Shown here piece by piece: positions 34,451 through 46,011 of a stretch of 64,000 bases of DNA. Under the pieces are notes generated by a model that was not told the DNA's origin, made no database searches, and saw only the letters and a list, made by a program, of their open reading frames with translations. Positions within the stretch are counted from its first letter, which is position 1. Every line of letters starts with the position of its first letter. Source of the DNA: Haliclystus octoradiatus (taxonomy: Eukaryota > Cnidaria > Staurozoa > Stauromedusae > Haliclystidae); NCBI GenBank assembly GCA_916610825.1, contig OU744452.1, positions 5,998,021 through 6,062,020 of the forward strand. The letters run 5' to 3'. The position numbers and the translations under genes were made by a program.

Positions 34451-34543
34451 TAAGCCTGTTCGGAGTCTGAGAAAAACGCGCGGACTGGGTACGAGGTGGG
34501 ATAAAATTGTTCCTCAGTTTTCCTTTCGACAACACTTCGTACG
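34451..34543 (+). repeat. ISL2EU-like element left inverted repeat
   Basis: It begins TAAGCCTGTTCGGAG and ends near ACACTTCGTACG, and is the inverted partner of 38489-38580. Confidence 0.88.
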
Positions 34544-34622
34544 TCAACTTCATCGTTGAGGTTACGTTTCTCGTCAAACTAAATTGATTCATTACTCGTT
34601 ACTTTGATATTTATAATTTACT

Positions 34623-36736
34623 ATGTCAACTTTACAAGATTTTAAGCGTTGGAAAGTCCCAGAGCTGAAAGAGTTCTTGCGTTGTAGAGGTTTGAAGTTA
34701 TCTGGCAACAAGGAAGAGTTAGTTGCTTTAGTGTATGCTGCGTCAGTGTATTCTACTCCTGTCAAACTTAGTGCCGAAGAAAAATGTCTTCAAAAGAAAA
34801 AAGAGTATCAAGGTTTATTGAAGATAGGAGATTTGACATTACTTGATCCATTCTCTGAAGAACTTAAGGCTGATTGGATGGGAGAGAAAGCTGGAATGAA
34901 TTGTTGGCCGCCCATATTTTTAGTTCATATTGCAGAGTGTTTGCTATCTGCAGAACAGTCCATTGGACTTAGTAAACGTATGTTGTCTGACTACAAGGAA
35001 GGCAAGGCTTACAGTTATTTTGACGCAAAATGGCTAAAAGAGGTATTCTATCACGAGATATCTGCTAGTTCTGAATATTGTTTCTTAAAGGCAAAATCAA
35101 CACCATCCCAAAAAATAAATGACATTCCTCATGAGGTGTGGGTCTGTGTCGATAAAAAGTTTGGCACTGTTGTCTCTGCATACTGTTCCTGCTTTGCAGG
35201 GTAAGTATTTATATTGATAATGAGTAGATTTTATTTAATGATATTTTGTACTTTGTAGAACTAGAGGTGTTCCAACATTTCTTTATTAGAAATTTAGATT
35301 TATTACTTCACTTGAAACCAGCTACCGTCTAGTTCTGTCTTGTTGATTGATTTTTACCAACTGTTTTTTTTTGTTTTGTTTATGTAGCCTTGGATCGACT
35401 TGTAACCATGTGGCAGCACTTTTATTCAAAGTGGAACATGCATGGACGAATGGCCTGGTAAATTCTAAAGACAAGGACATCTCTGTCACCTCAATGCCAT
35501 GTACCTGGAATAACTTTGGTGCAAATGAAAAAATTGAACCTAATTAAGCAATTATGTGATATGGATATTGGGAAACCAAGTTACAGAAAGAAGGGTAGGA
35601 AATCCAACATTAATGCATCATCACGTGCCCTCTTCAAGCCTGGTAAACTATCAAGCCAAAAACAAGGAAATCAAATGAATAGTCTCATGTCAGCATTGTA
35701 TGCCACTGTACCAGATTCATGCGCATTTCAGATGGTGGACCTGAAAGGAGAGAACAATTTCTCTCCAGAGGATGATGTCAACATGGACAAAGAGGTTGAT
35801 GCATGGTGTGGTATACCCTTAGACATCCCTGCTATATTGAATTCATGTACTGGCAAAGAAACTGTTTTATCTGCATTTAATGATCACTTTAATGTATCAA
35901 ATTTATCTGAGCTGCAAAAATCAACAATAGGTCAAGGAGATAATCCACATTGGAAAGCTCAACGTATTGGTAGAATTACTACTTCGATTGCCCACCGCGT
36001 CATGACAAGAATACGAACTCTAGAGCATAGTTCTTCTGATGTAGATATGTCGTCGCTAATCAAAACTATTTGTCAGCCACCTCAAACTGCCCAATATATT
36101 ATTCCTGCACTACAATATGGAATTCATATGGAATCAGAGGCATTCAATGATTATCAAAAATCCATGTCCAATAAGCACAAGGGGCCTAAAGTGGAACAAT
36201 GTGGCCTGTTTGTCATGAAAGACAAGCCTTATATTGGTGCCAGTCCAGATGGACTTGTTTCTTGTGAATGCTGTGGAGAAGGGCTACTAGAGATCAAATG
36301 CCCTCTTAGTGTGGCCAGCATAGATCCTAAGGAAGGAAGTCTGAGTTACCTACGGCAGACGGCAGAGGGAAATCTAGGTCTCATTAAGAACCATCCGTAC
36401 TACAGCCAAGTACAACAACAGATGGGTGTGACAGGGCGCAAGTGGTGCGACTTTTATGTGTATTCAAGACATGGTACCCTTTGGGAGAGAATACCATTTG
36501 ATTTGCTAAGGTGGGAGGAACTGCAGCATTCAGCTGGTTATTTTTTTGAACATTACGTCATTCCCTTATTTATTGCATCTGCTCAAGTGGAATCAGGAAA
36601 TACAGACGATAATGAACAATGTTCGATTTGCAATGTACTGGTATTTAATTTTGGGGATGAACGTGAGTACATCTGCGAAGATTGTTCTGATGAGATTTCA
36701 CAACATGATAATGTTACCAATTACATATGTTCATAA
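34623..36736 (+). pseudogene. SAP-SWIM-YqaJ nuclease of the ISL2EU-like element (two exons, one frameshift)
   Basis: Exon 1 (34623-35200) starts with a SAP DNA-binding helix pair (residues 5-40: WKVPELKEFLRCRGLKLSGN). It ends in YCSCFAG at a GTAAGT donor. The intron is 35201-35387, GT-AG, with a T-rich acceptor. Exon 2 resumes with LGSTCNHVAALLF, so joining the exons completes the CxC...CxH SWIM zinc site. A one-base shift near 35530-35548 then moves the frame to 35516-36736, which carries the YqaJ/lambda-exonuclease-like core: RIGRITTS, GIHMESEAF, GASPDGLV, LLEIKCP (Asp and ExK metal ligands) and YYSQVQQQM. A final CxxC pair (CSIC, CEDC) suggests a zinc ribbon. The catalytic residues are intact; only the frame is broken. 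The role in transposition is not established. Confidence 0.87.
35201..35387 (+). other. Intron inside the SWIM domain
   Basis: Donor GG|GTAAGT and acceptor TTTATGTAG. Removing the intron joins codon phase 2 and restores the SWIM zinc finger, which is strong internal proof of splicing. Confidence 0.85.
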
Positions 36737-36883
36737 ATTAATTATTCAAGCAATGTATTAAACAGTTTATCTTATAGGTCATGTGGTTATAATCTTGACA
36801 CATGAGATTTATATTTATTGACGATTGTCTTTTTTCAATAATACACAAATAAAATTAATTTACGATATTCTATTTGTTAATGA

Positions 36884-38417
36884 TTACTTGACAAGGGGTG
36901 GTAGCATATTGCATAAGCACGCACATACAGTTACAATGTCATCAGCTAAAGGTAAAAGAGTAATTTGAAAAAATTGAAAATTGTTTCATACGACCAATAG
37001 CTCTTTCCACATGAATGCGAGCATTCGCTATCTTTTTTGTTGCCTTGACATCTGCTTTTGTCATTTGTTCCTTGCCTGAACTTGAAGGAGGTATTTTGAG
37101 GTGGGCACCTCTAGTCAGCAATTCCTCTTTGATGGTAAATCCTCGGTCTGCAAGAATGAGATCTCCATGCTCAATTAAATCAAGAAAACCAGACATTTTT
37201 ATGATATGAAGATCCGAAGCTCTTCCTCCCCAAACATTGGATAAAAACGATATCATACCATTTGGTGCAATGCCTACAAGAAACTTGATGGTGTTATGAT
37301 TCTTGTAATCAGACCACGTCAATGCCTGGTTTTCAAGATCTCTTGGTCTCTCTATAAAAACTTCACTACAATCAATGGTGCATCTCAAATTGGGATATCC
37401 TGTTAATGAATTTGGAAATGTGTGCAAAATCATACCTTTACTAGGCCAAAATATCAAATGTTTTAATTGGTTAGCCAATAGCTTTACCCAAGTGTTAAAT
37501 ATCTGTGAGGTTGTCCCATTATTTATACTGAATATGTCTGACAACATTTCATTTGTCATGTCGTGACTAAGCTTTAGCAAGGTGAGTAGTAGCTCATCAG
37601 ACACACTTAATTTTCTAGAAGGACCAGCTTTTTTAAGTGTACATACAAATGCTCTTTTTCTTTTTTTATCAATGTTTTAGTATCCCCACTCCAATATTTT
37701 ACTTTTGGGGCATGTTGTTCAAAATAGTTACACAATGAATTAAATACTTCTAATGATCTGAGTCCTGTATACGTTCTGACTTTGGCATCACTCTTCAGGA
37801 ACATTTGAGCAGCGACAGAGGTAGATTTACAAATACTTGTATTATTATCTTGATCGTCAATTTCAGATCTAGCAGATTTCAACAAGTCTTCAAAATGTTT
37901 AAGACGAAGACTTTTATCAGCACAATTATAACAGTCTGAGTCATGTAAACATTTGTCTGTGTAATCATGATCTAGATCCACAGTTACGTTTTTCGATGCT
38001 AAATTAAGTTCTGCTATATTGATATGATCACTTGGCTGGTCGATATACCTCTCCTTAGGCGGTGCTCGTCGTGGCTTCGGTGTTTCTGGGGCGTTAATAA
38101 CATTTTTCGATAAATATACAGAAGGAGAAGGATAATTATCGGTTGATTTACCATCAACAAAGTGTAAAGAACACACTCTAGAGTCCTTCGCAGGCTGCCA
38201 ATTCTTTCCAGATTTAGCATCTTGCCGATTAATAGCTTTAGCCCATTCTAGACGTTTTTGAGAGTCATGTTTTTCATTTGGAAAAGCAAATAAAATGAAC
38301 GGTGGTGGACAGCTACAATCCAAGTGAATAATATTGTGGGTTGTGCACACTTCTTTATTCCATATACCAAGCGTGTAAGTACTATTTGAGCAATGTGTAA
38401 ACGCAAAAAATCCTCAT
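36884..38417 (-). pseudogene. THAP-DDE transposase of the ISL2EU-like element (three frame changes)
   Basis: The likely start is ATG at 38417 (MRIFCVYT). The frame moves near 38395, giving a long-loop THAP zinc finger: CSNSTYTLG, HLDCSCPPPFILFAFP, EWAKAINR, SRVCSLHFVDG. A linker and HTH-like region follow (TYTGLRSLEVFNSL). A second shift lies in A-rich tracts at about 37615-37680. The catalytic part (37604-36942) has TIDCSEVFIE, LADRGF and HVERAIGRMK, giving the D, D and E of the DDE_Tnp_4 fold. A third shift near 36955 is needed to reach the normal C-terminus (PLADDIVTVC ... PPLVK, stop at 36886-36884). The family cuts and pastes its own ends. All three catalytic residues survive. Confidence 0.87.
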
Positions 38418-38488
38418 CGTTGGTAAATACGAATAGTTTAATACATATGTTTAAAAGTAGGAATATTGAAATCCAACGATAAAAGCTC

Positions 38489-38580
38489 ATACGAAATGTT
38501 GTCGAAATGAAAACTGAGGGACAATTTTATCCCACCTCGTACCCAGTCCGCGCGCGTTTTTCTGAGACTCCGAACAGGTT
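38489..38580 (-). repeat. ISL2EU-like element right inverted repeat
   Basis: Inverted partner of 34451-34543. The outermost bases read AACCTGTTCGGAGTCTCAG on the minus strand. Confidence 0.88.
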
Positions 38581-38724
38581 TATTGTAAGTAAATATCTAG
38601 AAAGATCGAAAATTAGTCATCATAAATATATTTTCCGCCTTTGGTGTTCAAGACGTAAAATTATTGTAAATGTTAGTCAGTCGGAGAAAGCCAAAGCATA
38701 GAGAAGAGCTACGCTGACTCGAAC
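38581..38724 (+). repeat. BEL 5' LTR, piece 2
   Basis: It starts TATTGTAAGTAAATATC and ends CTGACTCGAAC, with two changes against the 3' LTR copy. The final GAAC (38721-38724) is the LINE target duplication. Confidence 0.92.
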
Positions 38725-39800
38725 TCATTGGTTTGCGGTGGAATTATCTCTGTTGTATTGCCTGTTAATATATTGTCTCCCATTTTGATTTGAAATCATT
38801 GTACTCTCCGTTAAATTTTAAATTAGTTGGAAGCACATATTGCTACTGATTGGTTATATTAATCTTAATATTTTCACTTTCGGATTTGGTTGTTACACCG
38901 TTGTAAACGACAATATATGTCTATATTAATTGTATTTAAAACGAGGTCAAAGTTTTATTGTTTTACTATCTACGTATAGGCTCGTATATTAACGTCAGTA
39001 TTTTACTAGTTATTTAGTACTCGTAATCTGATTGGTTGTAAATTATATTGCGCCTTTAGTTTAGCTTATAGTAATTTGTAATCGAATATATATTCATTGA
39101 TCGTTTGAGTAAGTCTTCGTGTTTAGAAGCAAGGTCAAACACAGAACCGTACAATATATATTTAAATTTGCTTGTGTAAAGTTGTTACGAAACGATACCA
39201 AGGTATGTAACTTGTAATCATTTATCTAATTATCTTAATTACTATTCATTTATCATTGTTTAATTAGTTTGTTTTCTATAATTGTTTTAATAGAAAGACC
39301 TGCACTGCACACTGTACTGTACTGTATAATGCACGTTCAGAGAAAATTGCTCTTTGTCATTTATCGAGTTTTATTCTTATGTGCTGGTATTTTCAAATTC
39401 AAATGAGTTTCAACTATTACGAGGTTTAGCAAATTCAGATATTACAACCGTGGTGTTTCCATTCTATATTTTTTCTATATATTATCTCGAAATTATAAAC
39501 TCACTGGCTTTCCGTTATTTCAAATTTTGGTCCGTTTTAATATTGTCTGCTGATTGGTTCCTTATATTGCTATTGTTCTCTGCTGAAAAGCTGTCTGGTT
39601 TTTAAGTGGCGGTTTCTTTACGTTTTTAACTTCACATCACATCACAACTCAAACTATGTATTATGCCCATGCCATATCACATTGATTTGAAATTGTCAGT
39701 TAAACATTGTACATCGATTTGAACGTTCATGTTACTGTTCCCTAGCTTCTTGTAGTGTATTTTATAAAGCTAATTTGATTCTATTGTTCACTAGTATATA

Positions 39801-41429
39801 TTGATACTGCTATTAATTTTATTTGCCTGCAAAAATATGTTTGTCCCTCATCTTATTACACTATATCTTATCGTATTACAATTTTTATGTCGCCGTTCAG
39901 TCTACCAAACATCACAGCATCCTATTATAAATGCATCAAACACTGGTTTCAATTTTCTGTACATACAAAACAATAATTTTATTTCATATTCTTTAGTTTC
40001 TTTCAATAGCAGTTTAGTAATTAAACATCGTTGTAAATACTATTGTAAATATTCAAATTTCCTTTTTTTAACTTTGCTTCTCGCTGGAGACATTGAAAGT
40101 AATCCTGGTCCTGATGGTACTTCTGGATGTGTGGATGGTGGAGAGGTCTACACTGACACCAGTGGCTTGAGGATCTGCCATCTCAATTCAGGGCAAGGAG
40201 GAGTACTAACTCACTTCGATAGAGTCATTCATTTCATTGCTGAGCGCTGTCCAGACGTCCTCTGTCTGACAGAGACCTGGCTATCGCCTGAGATACCAGA
40301 CAACCTTATATCTCTGGATGGCTACAATTCTCCCATCAGGTACGATAACAGTGGTCAATTTGTTGGTAAACAAGGGGTTTTAATTTATGTAAAATTAGGT
40401 TATCTATTCAAAGTCCCGTCCGTATATAATAATTTTAATTTGATGAGCACAACAATTGAACTCACAATTCCACACACACGTAACACTTTATTGATAACAT
40501 GTATTTATAGGCATCCTCAAGCACATACAGATTATTTAGACGAATTTTCAAATTTCATTGGTTATTTAGATCATAATAATAAATCTAGCATAATTTTAGG
40601 CGATTTCAATATTAACACACTCAACTGAAATTCATCATTAACACGCAAATTAACATCAATTCTAAATGAAAATAATTTTGATCAACACATTAAATGTCCG
40701 ACACGTATTACTAATTCATCATCAACTTGTATCGATCTAGCAATTTCAAATTTAACAAATGATCAATTTGAAGCAGGCGTCACTTTGGACATATTAGCTG
40801 ATCATCAAATGAATTATATAATATACAAAACTAATACACGCAAACCTGTATATACTCACAAATTAACATTAACACGTAACTACAAAAACATTAACATAGA
40901 AGCACTTAACCTCGCCGTACAAGTAATGAGCTGGGAGTTTTTAAATTATTTCACTAATGTTAACGATGCTTATGATGCATGGCAGGCTGTCTTCAACACT
41001 ATTATCAATGAATTTGCTCCATTAAAAAAAGCAAGAGTTAAATCCAAGAAAAGGTTAATTTATTTAGATGATCATGCTAAAATGCTAAAAAGCAAACGTG
41101 ATAATTATCACAAAATATTTATCACGACAAAAGATCCATCTTATTTTAATTTATTCAAAAAAACTAGAAACGAATTCACAAATTATTTTAGACAATGTAA
41201 AAAAAAATACTACCATAAAAACATAACTGAAAATAAAGATAATCCGAAACAAATGTAGAAATTTTTGAAAGAGATATTACCGAATAAGAATAAAAATGTA
41301 GATATTAATACCCTTAACATAGATGACAAATTAATTACCGATAAATTAACAATAGCAAATCAATTTAATAATTATTTTTTAGAAATAGCAGATAAATTAG
41401 CCTCTTCCATTCAATCTTTAACTTTCTAA
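39801..41429 (+). pseudogene. LINE polyprotein N-terminal half: leader, 2A, APE endonuclease, linker
   Basis: Residues 1-30 are very hydrophobic (MILLLILFAC ... LYLIVLQFL), like a signal or membrane segment. Residues 92-104, LLLAGDIESNPGP (40074-40112), are a 2A motif with the conserved D-x-E-x-NPGP, where translating ribosomes skip a peptide bond. An APE-type endonuclease follows: CHLNSGQG (Asn), LCLTETWL (Glu), SSIILGDFNIN (Asp-x-Asn). A TGA at 40626-40628 after NTLN and a TAG at 41256-41258 after KQM interrupt the same frame at places where Trp fits. The linker continues as NNYFLEIADKLASS. Endonuclease cutting of chromosomal DNA primes reverse transcription in this family. Confidence 0.85.
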
Positions 41430-43031
41430 CCCAATCACCTCAACAAAAAATTATATCAATTCCATATCAAATATTAATATACTAGCTAATCAATTTAATC
41501 TTCAACCAATAACAATTTCAGAAACTGAACAACTAATTTATAGGCTTCCCAACAAACGCTCTATTGGGATAGATAATATTGAAACTCGTCTACTAAAGTT
41601 AACAGCACACAGCATTGCACCGACTTAACACAAATATTTAACCATTCTCTCAGGGATGGTGTCTTCCCGGATGCATTGAAAACAGCTAAAGTCATCCCCT
41701 TGCACAAAGGAGATTCCATAACTGAGAGAACAAACTGCAGACCTATATCAGTACTTCCTATAATATCAAAGATTCTGGAAAAACTTGTACATATTCAACT
41801 TAATTATTATTTAACAACCAATAACTTATTAACCAATTATCAATATGGCTTCCGTAAAAATCATTCCACCGATGGCAGTATTTTAAATTTTTCGGAATTT
41901 TGCTTCGATAATGTTCTAAATAAAAATCTTGTAGGTGTGGTAAGTATAGATCTAAAAAAAGCATTTGACACTGTAGATCATCTTATTTTATTAGATAAAT
42001 TGAAATTATATGGTAGTAATGTAAATAGTTTAAATTTTTTTAATTCCTATTTAATAGGTAGAAAACAAATAGTAAATGTAAATAATTTAAATTCTAACTT
42101 AGGTGTAATTAAATATGGAGTTCCCCAAGGGTCAATCCTTGGGCCTCTACTTTTTCTTATTTATATCAATGACATATGCGCGTCTGTAAATAATTGTAAA
42201 ATTAACTTATATGCTGATGATACTCTTTTGTATACGTAGCTCACAAAAAATTAAACGACATAGAACAACTTTTACTCTTAGATTTAAACCAAATTCATGC
42301 CTGGCTGTGTGCAAATAAACTAACCCTCAATATATTAAAAACTAAATGCATGGTAATTGGCTCAAAGCCAAATTTAAAAAAGCAAAAAGAAACTGAATTT
42401 TCTATCAAAATAGATCACCAGCAAATAGACCGGGTTAATTTAATGCAGTATCTAGGAGTACTAATTGATACTAATTTAACATTCGATAATCATATTACTG
42501 CTCTGAATAAAAAAATTAATAGAAGTTTAGGGGTACTGAAAATGTAAGACGCTTCATCCCACAACAATCTGCATTAATTATTTATAACACCATTGTTTTG
42601 CCACATTTTGACTACTGCGCTATTGTATGGGGGAATTGTAAACTGAACATCTTGATCGCCTCCAGAGATTGCAGAACAGAGGAATGAGGTCAGTACTCCG
42701 TTGTAACTATCGAACTCGTGTCTCTGATATGCAAAGTCAGCTTGGCTGGCTTTCTGTCAGAGACCGAATAACATCAAATCAACTAATGTTCACACACAAA
42801 ATTAAGTTTAACCAATCTCCTCCCTTGCTTTCTTCATTATTTCAACGACCACATACCACCAGAACAAGATCCCACTACCACAATGACATTTACATCAGGT
42901 CAAGCCATTGCCACTCATTTCAACATGCTGGTGCTCATAAGTGGAACGATCTACCGTCTACAATGAAAGAAGTATCAAACAGGCCAACTTTCAAACGTCT
43001 CCTTGGGAAGCACTTACACGGAATAACATAA
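41430..43031 (+). pseudogene. LINE polyprotein C-terminal half: reverse transcriptase
   Basis: After frame changes near 41430-41460 and 41620 the RT reads KVIPLHKGDS, NCRPISVLPIISKILE, NYQYGFRKNHST, VSIDLKKAFDTVDH (motif A Asp), GVPQGSILGPLLFLIYINDI and LYADDTLLYT (YADD). A further shift at 42235 is followed by the thumb, QYLGVLIDTNL, and after another break near 42545-42665 by the C-terminal tail ending KWNDLPSTMKEV at 43031. All catalytic Asp residues are present. At least four breaks make this copy inactive. It resembles CR1/L2-type polymerases. Confidence 0.87.
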
Positions 43032-43172
43032 TTAAGTTAATCAAATCTTTCCTTAAATGTCTATCCTGTAAAGTATATTGTTGTAAAATTGTATTGTTAT
43101 TATATGTATATCTATATATTTATAAATCAGTCTTGTGAAAAAAAGCTTTTAGCTTATTCAAGTTCTGAATAA

Positions 43173-43173
<1 letters not shown>

Positions 43174-43213
<40 letters not shown>
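43174..43213 (+). repeat. GAT microsatellite tail of the LINE
   Basis: About twelve TGA/GAT units follow AATAAA and end in ATAAT just before the target duplication GAAC. Confidence 0.9.
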
Positions 43214-43216
43214 AAT

Positions 43217-43313
43217 GAACGAATTGTAAAATATTATTAATAGGTGTTGTTATCTGTGCTGGAACGAACACCAAAGGTATGTTTTTTATCTGTAATTGTG
43301 TTATAACCTAGTT
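43217..43313 (+). repeat. BEL 5' LTR, piece 3
   Basis: GAACGAATTGTAAAATATT onwards, one change against the 3' LTR. The match to the 3' copy stops at 43313 after AACCTAGTT. The true LTR end may lie further right because the 3' copy may be truncated. Confidence 0.85.
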
Positions 43314-43566
43314 TACATTGTATTTGATTTATTAAACGACTTAGTATTAATTTATGTGATTTAATTATTCCTTTAAGAAAAACCAAACAACTTAACAACT
43401 TATCAACATATCAGCATTGAGCAGCTTCATTTGTGTTATTTGGCAGTTCATTTGTTGCGTATTATCTTGGTACTAACACACACAGATACAACTATTTAAA
43501 TTAGTAGACTGACTGCGGTTACAGTTTACATGAGTTTTTCTTTGATCATCCATTGCTGTTGGTAAT
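43314..43566 (+). other. BEL leader between LTR and gag
   Basis: It contains TGGCAGTTCATTTG (43441) and TGGTACTAACACACACAG (43469), either of which could be a primer binding site. The LTR boundary is too uncertain to choose. Confidence 0.4.
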
Positions 43567-44538
43567 ATGTCAGAACCAAAAAGAATGATGAAGCTCAGAA
43601 GTGCCACGGACGAAGATGACACCGATGAGAATACAACTGATGCGGAAACCGCTTTACCTACGCCATTGGAAAAGGCAGAAAGTGATTTGATAAAGCTATA
43701 CGATGACATAGAACAATCGATCACAGATGTAAAACCATTGGAGATGATAAAAAGAATGGAAGCGGAGCTAAAAGAACGATGGGAGTGGTATGAGTCACAG
43801 TATAGAATAGAACATTCGAGAACCGACCTTACGTCAACGTCGGTAGCATACATTCAAGGATTATTTAAATCAGAGACAGAACGGATGTCTCGCTATAGCA
43901 TAATTATTAGAAATTATATTAAAAATATTACGTCAGCGCCAGCCGTGACTGGTGACCATAGTGATGACGAAACCAACATTGGTGAGTCAGCCAGTACTGT
44001 CTCGCAGAAGTCCCGCAAGTCTAAGCGCAGTTCCGCTTCCGCATCGTCTAAGGCTAGTCGGGCAAGCATTAAATCGAAAACTAAACAAGCCCAAAGAGAT
44101 ATTGAAAGGGCTAAATTCGAGCTTCAAGATATTGAAAGGGAAGCTGAATTAAATATTTTGAAAGCCAAAATGAAAACTGCCTTAGCCATAGACATTGCGG
44201 AAGAGCGGATAGACGAAGCAAATGCGGAGTTAGATGAACTCAGCGACACGGATGACGAGAGCTCTATTGTTTCAAGGAAAACAACTAAATCGCGTACGTC
44301 AATTAAGATTAAGAAAATAGAAAGACCGATAGAAATAACTAATACGAATAGATTAACTATAATAGAAAATATTACGCACAATAGTAATAAAAGTAATAAG
44401 GAATCTTTAACTAATAAAGTTCAGGACAAAACAGTTATATCTAAAAGTAATAACAATAAGGTAATTGTAAGTGAAGGCATGACAGAGAACACACAGCCGG
44501 TCACTAATCAATCATTACAAACGAACGCTATACACTAA
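43567..44538 (+). pseudogene. gag: BEL gag N-terminal part (coiled coil)
   Basis: 323 codons from ATG at 43567. It is acidic at first and then strongly helical and charged (about residues 45-110, then 155-225 with heptad-like RDIERAKFELQDIEREAEL), then Ser/Thr/Asn-rich. The TAA at 44536-44538 is in the same frame as the next part, and the codons after it read on to the capsid region, so a CAA-to-TAA change would explain it. Such coiled-coil leaders precede the capsid in BEL/Pao elements. The alternative is a separate short protein. Confidence 0.75.
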
Positions 44539-44565
44539 GCATTAATAGCTGTTCAACGTCTGAGT

Positions 44566-46011
44566 ATGGCTAATGAGCTACCAAATTTAGAAATTCCAAA
44601 ATTTTCTGGTAGCTCAGAGGAATACCCTAGATTCATAACTCGTTTCAATGAGTTAGTAATGATGCGACCCTTAAACGAGACACAAAAAATGTCTCGCCTA
44701 TTACAATTTCTGACGGGGCCAGCAAGAACCGCCGTACAAGTTCTAGAAATTACAGGCGAAGGGAAATTAGATAAAGCGTTGAATTTATTGCGAAAAAGGT
44801 ATGGCAAACCTGTATTTGTCGTTAAAGCAGCAATAAAATCACTAACAGAATCCGTGCAAGTGAAACCTAATGACGCTCAAGGTTTCGAAGAATACGTAGA
44901 TAAAGTAAGAACAGCTAGGGAAACATTAGCTGCTATGAACTATCTCCATAAACTGGATGAAGAGAATTTAGCTAAAATTGTCGAAAAAGGACCCAAATTT
45001 GTTGCGCGAAAATGGGCAGGAATAGCCGTAAAATTGAGATTGAAGGATGAACCAACAATAGATGACCTGATCACATACCTCGAGCAGGAGTTAGATGCTG
45101 CAACAGACCCTGTCTTTGGATCTATGTTACTGAAGGAAACAACATCAAAAGGAAACGACTTTAGCAGACAAAATAAAACGCCAAAAGTAACAACTACCAC
45201 GTTTGCGACCCAAAATAGAGGTTGGAATGATAAATGCCCATGTTGCGAAGAAAATCATCCAGTCTACACGTGTAATCAATTCAAATCAAAAAACTACGAC
45301 GAAAAGGTGAAAATTGCCAGAGATAACGGTCTACGTTTCAAATGTTTGAAGGGAAACCACTTTGCCGCAAAATGCAGAACAGACAAGACCTGCGGTAAAG
45401 AGAACTGCGGCAGAAGGCATTTTACAATTATGCACAGACCTGACAGACAGTCCACTGCAGAAGTGACTGTGACCGAAACTGAAATAGAGACGCAGAATGT
45501 CAACTCTAACACCATTGTTAATAATATAAGAAAGCCCGAATGTACAACTTTACTACAAATAGCTCCAATTAAACTATACGGGAATTCGAAAATAATAACT
45601 ATAAATGCTTTACTAGACACTGGGTCCAATATCACGCTTGTAGAAGAGAATGTCCTCAAAGAATTAGATATTAAAGGGAAAGACAGCCAGTTAGTAATAA
45701 ATACTGTAAATAAGAAAGAGAAAGCCAAATGTGACAAAGCTACTGTGAAGGTGTCCCCTCTAGAAAATGACAGTCCTACCCTAGAAATCAACACCATTTA
45801 TTCCATGAATAATTTGAACCTAACATGTGACAAACTGAAGAGAATAAGACTAGAGGAATGGGACCATTTCAAAGGCATAGACTTCCCTATCATAAAATCT
45901 AATAAGGTGTCTATGATAATTGGGACGAACTGTCCAGAGGCCTTAATAGCAATAGAACACAAACGAGGGAAGATAAACGAACCATGGGCCGTACGAACTC
46001 AACTGGGATAG
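44566..46011 (+). pseudogene. gag: BEL gag capsid, zinc fingers and protease
   Basis: The capsid-like DUF1759 region opens with LEIPKFSGSSEEYPRFITRF (residues 6-25). Cys/His clusters follow around residues 225-290 (CPCCEENHPVYTC, CLKGNHFAAKC, CGKENCGRRHF). The aspartic protease is at NALLDTGSNITLVEE (residue 350 onwards, DTGS). The frame ends WAVRTQLG and then TAG at 46009-46011. BEL proteins usually have a Trp here (LGWS), so TGG to TAG is likely, and translation would otherwise pass straight into the RT. Confidence 0.87.

Larger units (their letters stand above)
34451..38580. mobile_element. ISL2EU-like DNA transposon with YqaJ nuclease and THAP-DDE transposase
   Basis: Terminal inverted repeats of about 92 bp run inwards from 34451 and 38580. 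Both read CCTGTTCGGAGTCT, AGAAAAACGCG, CGGACTGGGTACGAGGTGGG and TTTCGACAACA, with about eight differences. Comparison with the intact 3' LTR (AATCTATTGTAAG) shows a TA duplication and no other loss. The element holds two convergent genes: a plus-strand SAP-SWIM-YqaJ protein and a minus-strand THAP-DDE transposase. That pair is known to me from the ISL2EU (IS4EU) superfamily of eukaryotic transposons. Both genes carry single-base frame changes. Confidence 0.88.
38725..43216 (+). mobile_element. LINE (CR1/L2-like) with 2A peptide, inserted in the BEL 5' LTR
   Basis: The uninterrupted 3' LTR reads CTCGAACGAATTG at this site. Here CTCGAAC is followed by 4.49 kb of LINE and then GAACGAATTG, so the target duplication is GAAC. 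The 3' end is a GAT microsatellite tail (about 43174-43213) following AATAAATGATGATG, as in L2/CR1-type elements with short-repeat tails. The first 1.08 kb has no supported frame and is probably the 5' untranslated region. The coding region from 39801 holds a hydrophobic leader, a 2A peptide, an APE endonuclease and an RT. Confidence 0.9.

Noticed and set aside
37607..37680. Programmed frameshift in the THAP-DDE transposase
   Set aside because: Two other shifts in the same gene and one in its partner point to decay or indel error, not to a single regulated site.
43567..44538. A host coiled-coil gene
   Set aside because: It is in frame with, and directly before, the BEL capsid region and inside the LTR pair, so it is the gag leader.
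46009..46011. Programmed stop readthrough between BEL gag and pol
   Set aside because: The stop replaces an expected Trp in the conserved protease-RT joint rather than sitting at a gag-pol boundary; simple nonsense mutation is likelier.
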